NCBI RefSeq assembly: GCF_901000735.1
Contig: NC_081548.1
Span: forward strand, 6,327,364 to 6,391,363
Reading direction: 5' to 3'
DNA length: 64,000 bases
Source: Corylus avellana
Taxonomy: Eukaryota > Streptophyta > Magnoliopsida > Fagales > Betulaceae
Every line of letters starts with the position of its first letter. The first letter of the stretch is position 1. A program made the position numbers and the translations under genes. The notes under the pieces were generated by a model. The model saw only the letters and a program-made list of their open reading frames with translations. It did no database searches and had not been told where the DNA came from. This document shows positions 59,768 to 64,000 of this stretch, one piece after another.

Positions 59768-62078
59768 CACAATAGTGAAGTTAGATGGGCTCCACTGGTC
59801 ACGGTCTAAAATGTTATATATTAAGAGTAAAATAAAAATGAGACATTTGAATGGTTAAGATTAAGAACTAGAACCAGAGCATCCTACTTATGATAAATAG
59901 AAAGCAAAAGGTTATACAATATGTCTTGGTTGTTAGATGCAATGAAACCAAAGATTACTTGGAGGTATCTATTTCTACGTACTGCAAAGGAGATTTATGA
60001 TGCAGCATTTCAGACTTATTAATAAATGGATTATATGGCATAGCTGTATGAATTGAAGCCTAAGATTCATGGAAAGACTAAGCACAAATAGTCTGTAGCA
60101 ACATACTTCCATAATCTTTGTGGTTTGTGGTAGAAAGCTCCAAAACTTTCAGACTAAGAGTACAATAAATGCAATATAACTCCAAAAACTAATGGAACAT
60201 GACCCCATTTTTGAGTTTCTTCTTATGTTGAACTCGAAATATGATCGTGTTCAAGTTTAGGTTTTGGGAAAAGAGCATTTTCCTTCTCTTAGAGAAATTT
60301 TTGCTTATGTTCTGAATGAGGGGAGTAGGAGAGGTGCTATGCACCCTTCTTCTTCACAGGAGTCTTCATCACTTGCTATGGTGTTATAGCAATATGCAGG
60401 CAAGTTGATGGATACCATTTCCAATGAGAAAGAGATTGTTTTGTGATCATTGTAATATACCATCACTTAAAAGAATTTATTGAAAAATAAATGACGATCT
60501 TACTCGAGGTAGAGGAGGCCGTTCAGCCCTGTATTCACCACACTTCTGAAGTGAGACCTATTTCTCCCACTTTTGCTCTCGATTCTTTTACTACAGACAC
60601 TCCGACACTCGCTAAGTAAAGGTTGAAATGTTTTGTTGCTTTATGTCTCAACTGAAAACACCCATTACAATATCCTATGTTTTGCTCATTCAGGTAATTT
60701 AGCTCTCTTTGAATGCATCCTCCACCAACTCAAATGATCATTGCATTATTGATTCAAGAGCCTCAGATCACATTATTGGTTTATCTACTCTACTCTTTCC
60801 TACACTTTGTTCAAGGAGGGAAAAAGTTAGGATAGCTGATAATTCCTTCTCATATACGCTTGACAAAGGTTCAACTTCTACTACTCCTATGTCTCTTCAT
60901 CTATTTTACACATACCTAATTTGGTAACCAATCTTCTTTTTATTGCACTCATTACCAAGGACTAAAAGTTGCAGAGTACTCTTTTACACTTATTATTGTC
61001 TATTTCAAGAGCTAGAATGTTACGTGATTGAGTAACCAATCTCGTAATTCTTTGATCAACAGGGAAAGAAGCCGGATCTTACTTCTTATTCTTTCCTATG
61101 ATTGCTAATGGGTGCTAATTGTGTGAGAATTAGCAATAGGAATTTAGAGGATTCCTGAACCTCGTAACAAAAGTGAAGTTTGAGATAAAATTATGCGTAC
61201 CTTTTATTTCTTAGACTGGACTTTAAATAGAAAATTACAAAGCATAAACTTGGAGACTGACTCCAACTCCTACTAGGATATGTGATCCCCTTATCTAGAG
61301 CATGAGTCCTACTACAACTTATTCTGTTGCTATAGATCTCATCCTTTACGTAGCAGTAGTTTGATAGAGCTTAAGACTTCTATCTCACTACAATGCTAAT
61401 TCCTAGCTCTACTGTAATTGAAATAAGAATTGGATAATAACGGAATTGAAATAAACAAATAGATAATACTGCAGCACGCTTTATCTCTTGACCTTGCATT
61501 CTCATAACATAGTATGATGGATGGTCTTTATTATCTGAATTCTTAACTCAAGGAGCACATATGGGTCAAGCAAGTTCATCAAGCCACACTTTCTAATAAT
61601 TTTGTGGAGATGATTTGGCTATGGCATCAGATACTGAGATATTCCTCATTTCTTATGTTGTAACAAATATTTCCATCTTTGTTTTCTTATAGTAACGTTT
61701 TCTAGTTCAAAATTTTCAATCTTTGTTTTAGCAATGTTTTCCAACTTCGTTGTGACACATGTAAACTTACAAAACACCATCAATTGTTATTCCTTTCTAG
61801 CTTTAATAAAATCCTACACCTTTTGTAGTGCATATTGATGTTTGGATCCCTCGTGCTGTTTGTTTATTTGGTTTCGTTGATTTGTTATATTTATTAAGGA
61901 TTATTCTCGGATCACTTGGGTGTATTTCTTAAAGAATAAAAATGATGTTTTCTCTTATTTTCAGACATTTCACAAAGTGATTCAAACACTGTTTCATACC
62001 TCCATTAAGATTGGTTGTTCCAATAATGGAATATGTTTATGATGGTCTTAGTTTGTATTTTAGTGAGCATGGCATTAT
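59768..62078 (+). mobile_element. Degenerate Ty1/copia remnant, right copy of unit 2
   Basis: The same traces as 44597-46839, including 'CIIDSRASDHIIG' (about 60745). It keeps the 71 bp (about 61270-61340) deleted in the left copy. Confidence 0.7.
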
Positions 62079-62436
62079 TTTTTTTATAAGTAAACAAATT
62101 CATTTAAAGTGCAAGGGGTGCAACCCAAGTACACATGACGTATTATGTATACAATAGAAAAACACTCATCAAGATCAAGAACGAGAAAAGAAAGCAAAAA
62201 AATATACAAAGCTAGAAATGTTGAAAAGGGCGTAACAAAGATTTACTCAAACAGTGATTTAAGAAAACACAGTTGTAGCTCCAAACCCTTCCAAGGAAAA
62301 GGAGTACCATCATTACATGCAAGAAACCAACTTTAAAAGCGCAAAGTGGCTCAATCATGTCCTATTACTAGGTCCAAATACATGCAAAGATTGATGCGAG
62401 AAGCAACATTCAAGTTAACCGATGCCATGATATTTT

Positions 62437-62941
62437 ATGAATAGTAGCAGTAATAACATTGAAGATGATTACCTGAGTATGTTGTTGAGCCATGAACCTG
62501 CGGTTTTACAGTTATCTAGCCGGCAAACTTTAGCTCTCTTAAATAATAAGTATCACTCCACTATTATGGTGAACTTAGGCAAGATGTACTCTAGCAATCC
62601 CAATAATGTCTTCTGCATATGACAGTGGCCCCTTGTGCCATCTAAATCAAATAATGATAATGATCAATCTCAAGACCAAGACCAAGAAAGGAGGGAATCA
62701 GTTAGAAACACCAAAACTAACCAGAAGTGGCAGTAAATTTGCAACTTATTTCAGCAGTCCAAAAAGATTGCCAGGAAGATTAATAAAGATACATACCTGC
62801 TGCAAGAATATAAGAAAGTTTCACATTCGCTGCAAGCAAAAATTGCCATCATCAACCACGGATTCTCAAAGGCAGAAGCTATTACTTGCATGCAAATACC
62901 GGCCCTTGCTTTCCAAAATCATTGACTCCACCGTCCTATGA
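62437..62941 (+). other. Conserved segment of uncertain nature, right copy of unit 2
   Basis: Near-identical to 47198-47702. See 31918-32422 for the interpretation. Confidence 0.3.
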
Positions 62942-62970
62942 TCAAATAAAGCCCATTAAAGATAACAGTC

Positions 62971-64000
62971 TCATTTGTCCTTATTCAAGTACTTTTGATA
63001 CAGGTCAAATGACATGTCAAACTCCCTCATTTTGCAGTACGTCTTAATAAGTATCTTAAATGGAATGTGATCCATTGGTAAACCAGCTTTCTCTATCTTG
63101 GCAAAGAGCTCTTCAGCCTCCTTCACATTGCCTCTCATACAGTGACCTCTAATTAGTTCAGTGTAAGTTATAATATCAGGGTCATATCCACTTGTCAGCA
63201 ATTCATCATGTAATTGAAGTGCTAAACGGATGTGCCCTAAGGTACAAGCAGCACCTATTAACAAATTATAAGTAACAACATCAGGATAAAGGCCACAGAG
63301 AATCATCTCCTTCTTAAGAGAATAAGCACCAGCAATGTTCCCTCCTTTTACTTGTGCATGAACCAGTGCATTATAAGTAAATGTGTTTGGAAGAACACCA
63401 AAAGCTGTCATCTGATCTCTGATGGAAAATGCATTACCTAGATCTCCACATCTTCCATAACAATCAATTATTAGGTTCCAAATCTGAGGCTCGGGCACTA
63501 TTGAATTTTCTAACATATAAAGAAGAAATTCATGAGCTCTGACAACATCTCCATATGCACATAGGCCTCGAATAATAATGTTGTATGAAATTGGATCAGG
63601 AGCAACTTCCATTCTAGCCATAACACCATGGATATATAAAGCCTCATCAAATTTCCCATCATTGCAAAGACCAGTTATAAGAATATTACAAGTAAAAGCA
63701 TCAGGAAGTAAACCTCTTTTAAGCATTTCACAAAAGTGCCTGTATGCGAGTCTCATGTGACGACTTAAACAAAATCCATGGATAAGGACATTATATGCAA
63801 CAACATCTATTTGAGTATTTTTTTGGACCATCTCATTCCAAAGACTAAGAGCCTGAACCATATCCCCATTCTTAAAATAACCATCCATAAGTATAGTCGA
63901 GGTAATTAAATCTGGTGTTGCTTTGTCATTTTCTTCCTCTAAGATCTCTCCAAGAATCTTCCCTGCATCATCCAAAAGACCTTTCTTGCACAATGCATGT
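62971..64000 (-). CDS. P-class PPR protein, C-terminal part, open at window edge
   Basis: At least 342 codons of pentatricopeptide repeats, in frame to the window edge ('ALCKKGLLDDAGKILGEI' upstream end). About nine or ten 35-residue repeats are visible, with typical phrases 'DVVAYNVLIHGFCLSRHMRL', 'PDAFTCNILITGLCNDGKFD', 'PDPISYNIIIRGLCAYGDVV', 'PNTFTYNALVHAQVKGGNIA' and 'PDIITYTELIRGHCMRGNVK'. It ends 'QKYLNKDK' and TGA at 62971. No E or DYW domain follows, so it is P-class. PPR proteins of this class usually act in mitochondria or plastids on RNA; the N-terminal targeting signal would lie to the right of the window. No damage seen. Confidence 0.9.
   Translation of the reverse strand, partial: HALCKKGLLDDAGKILGEILEEENDKATPDLITSTILMDGYFKNGDMVQALSLWNEMVQKNTQIDVVAYNVLIHGFCLSRHMRLAYRHFCEMLKRGLLPDAFTCNILITGLCNDGKFDEALYIHGVMARMEVAPDPISYNIIIRGLCAYGDVVRAHEFLLYMLENSIVPEPQIWNLIIDCYGRCGDLGNAFSIRDQMTAFGVLPNTFTYNALVHAQVKGGNIAGAYSLKKEMILCGLYPDVVTYNLLIGAACTLGHIRLALQLHDELLTSGYDPDIITYTELIRGHCMRGNVKEAEELFAKIEKAGLPMDHIPFKILIKTYCKMREFDMSFDLYQKYLNKDK

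Larger units (their letters stand above)
48252..63390. repeat. Right member of the near-identical pair flanking the gap
   Basis: Colinear with 31066-48151. It has the 393-bp MITE at 51893 that the left member lacks, and lacks the Harbinger element. It carries the same stop in the NAC gene equivalent to B, and an additional frameshift in that equivalent to C. Confidence 0.9.

Overview
This window is plant nuclear DNA, most likely from a woody eudicot. The evidence is intron-rich host genes with GT-AG introns, an AT-rich background, dense foldback MITEs, Ty1/copia and PIF/Harbinger elements, and two blocks of N (scaffold gaps). A Fagales-like tree is possible from the flavour of the repeats, but that is only an impression. 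No organelle DNA, CRISPR array, rRNA or tRNA was recognised.

Left third (1-26,000). Two conserved single-copy host genes lie on the minus strand. One is a Lunapark ER-junction protein (five exons, 2996-8001, 429 aa). The other is the KAE1/OSGEP tRNA t6A-modification protein (three exons, 19139-22576, 353 aa). A complete but disabled Ty1/copia element (8775-14713) sits between them, with about 300-bp LTRs, a 5-bp target duplication and roughly 1.3% LTR divergence by eye. A FAR1-type DNA-binding-domain pseudogene follows at 23128-24050. The rest is intergenic DNA with foldback elements and short repeats.

Right part (26,000-64,000). This is a duplicated block built around small NAC-domain genes. 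There are five NAC copies, called A to E here (26329, 34901, 40983, 52489, 56158). Only copy C has an undamaged two-exon reading frame (263 aa). A lacks exon 2, B and D share a stop at codon 11, and E has a 2-nt deletion. The copies are accompanied by remnants of a second copia element, by fragments of a gene I do not recognise, and by a P-class PPR gene seen whole to the right edge (62971-64000, open) and cut by a gap (47732-48151).

The most important structural observation concerns the 100-N gap at 48152-48251. The 17.1 kb to its left (31066-48151) aligns colinearly with the 15.1 kb to its right (48252-63390). Nearly all of the length difference comes from a few clean indels: a 2435-bp Harbinger element only on the left, a 393-bp MITE with 9-bp target duplication only on the right, and a 71-bp deletion on the left. 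The left contig end matches the inside of the right contig. The simplest reading is two allelic contigs laid end to end (a false duplication). On that reading D and E are alleles of B and C, and the true array has three NAC loci. A real recent tandem duplication cannot be excluded from sequence alone.

I did not find a convincing novel multi-gene system. The best leads are the allelic overlap, the intact Harbinger fusion ORF (Myb/SANT-like N-terminus joined to a transposase C-terminus), the intact-versus-broken NAC C/E pair, and the PPR/gene-X deletion chimera.
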